This document shows, piece after piece, positions 5,723-5,783 of a DNA stretch of 5,783 nt. Under the pieces are notes generated by a model. That model searched no databases and was not told where the DNA came from. It worked only from the letters and a program-made list of their open reading frames with translations. The stretch is from assembly GCA_003453735.1 (NCBI GenBank), contig DMNE01000423.1:11679-17461 (forward strand). Direction: 5' to 3'. The stretch comes from Nitrospiraceae bacterium. GTDB lineage: Bacteria > Nitrospirota > Thermodesulfovibrionia > Thermodesulfovibrionales > UBA9159. Both the position numbers and the translations under genes were made by a program. How positions within the stretch are numbered: position 1 is the stretch's first letter; each line of letters opens with the position of its first letter.

Positions 5723-5733
5723 ACTTGTAGAAT
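5718..5733. promoter_or_regulatory. Operator-like perfect dyad over the -10 box
   Basis: ATTCTAC (5718-5724), spacer TT and GTAGAAT (5727-5733) form a perfect 7+2+7 inverted repeat that covers most of the -10 box and the predicted start site. A repressor bound there would block the promoter. As RNA it would be a weak AT-rich hairpin, so a DNA-binding site seems the better reading. The regulator is unknown. Confidence 0.45.
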
Positions 5734-5759
5734 TTTAGAAGTTTTTGACGTTTATGAGG

Positions 5760-5783
5760 CCACAAAGACTTTTGACTTTGTGG
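5760..5783. repeat. 8-bp inverted repeat at the right window edge
   Basis: CCACAAAG (5760-5767) pairs perfectly with CTTTGTGG (5776-5783) around the loop ACTTTTGA. The pairing ends exactly at the last base shown, so the stem may extend further. About 30 bases downstream of the predicted start site, it could be a leader hairpin, an attenuator or a terminator. What follows cannot be seen. Confidence 0.5.

Noticed and set aside
1..5783. CRISPR arrays, tRNA or rRNA genes, and known riboswitches.
   Set aside because: I found no regularly spaced repeats, no tRNA-like T-loop with acceptor stem, and no rRNA or riboswitch core sequences on either strand by eye.

Overview
The window holds two complete genes on the + strand and the tail of a third. 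Between and beyond them lie stretches that look like decayed genes and regulatory DNA. Base composition is roughly balanced, neither strongly AT- nor GC-rich. The large kinase carries a four-cysteine linker module (CxxC ... GICPEC) that I associate with signalling proteins of Desulfobacterota (Geobacter-like), Nitrospirota and related groups. A free-living, signal-transduction-rich, probably anaerobic bacterium of that kind is therefore my best guess, but this is inference and nothing here fixes the phylum.

Layout. Bases 2-142 are the last 46 codons of an unrecognised + strand gene. A 14-bp imperfect inverted repeat (147-208) follows. The gene-poor stretch 209-761 appears to contain a remnant of the N-terminal end of an IS200/IS605-type transposase (minus strand, about 505-635). 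Immediately outside it is a minus-strand intrinsic terminator (707-727), the arrangement expected for the left end of such an element. A good sigma-70-type + strand promoter (620-648) lies across the remnant's start and probably drives the next gene. Bases 762-3422 encode an 886-residue M1 zinc aminopeptidase with the full PepN architecture and an intact but divergent active site.

Bases 3423-3823 contain no intact gene. From about 3520 to 3831 the three + frames can be stitched, with three frameshifts, into the second half of an Rcp1-type single-domain response regulator, so this is a decayed regulator gene. Its last frame closes inside the start of the next gene. That gene (3824-5578, 584 aa) is a soluble histidine kinase with the order REC - four-Cys module - REC - HisKA - HATPase_c. 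The dead regulator may once have been its translationally coupled partner.

The right end (5579-5783) has no complete gene. It holds a possible second, very short response-regulator remnant, a strong-looking extended -10 promoter (5694-5722) overlapped by a perfect 7+2+7 dyad (5718-5733), and an 8-bp inverted repeat cut by the window edge. These look like the control region of a gene starting beyond the window.

Functional reading. The aminopeptidase is a cytosolic peptide-turnover enzyme. The kinase would integrate phosphoryl signals arriving at two receiver domains and pass them to an unlinked regulator. I see no sign that the two genes act in one pathway, and I do not see a new multi-gene system. 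The unusual points are the kinase architecture, the decayed regulators beside it, and the divergent PepN active-site surroundings.
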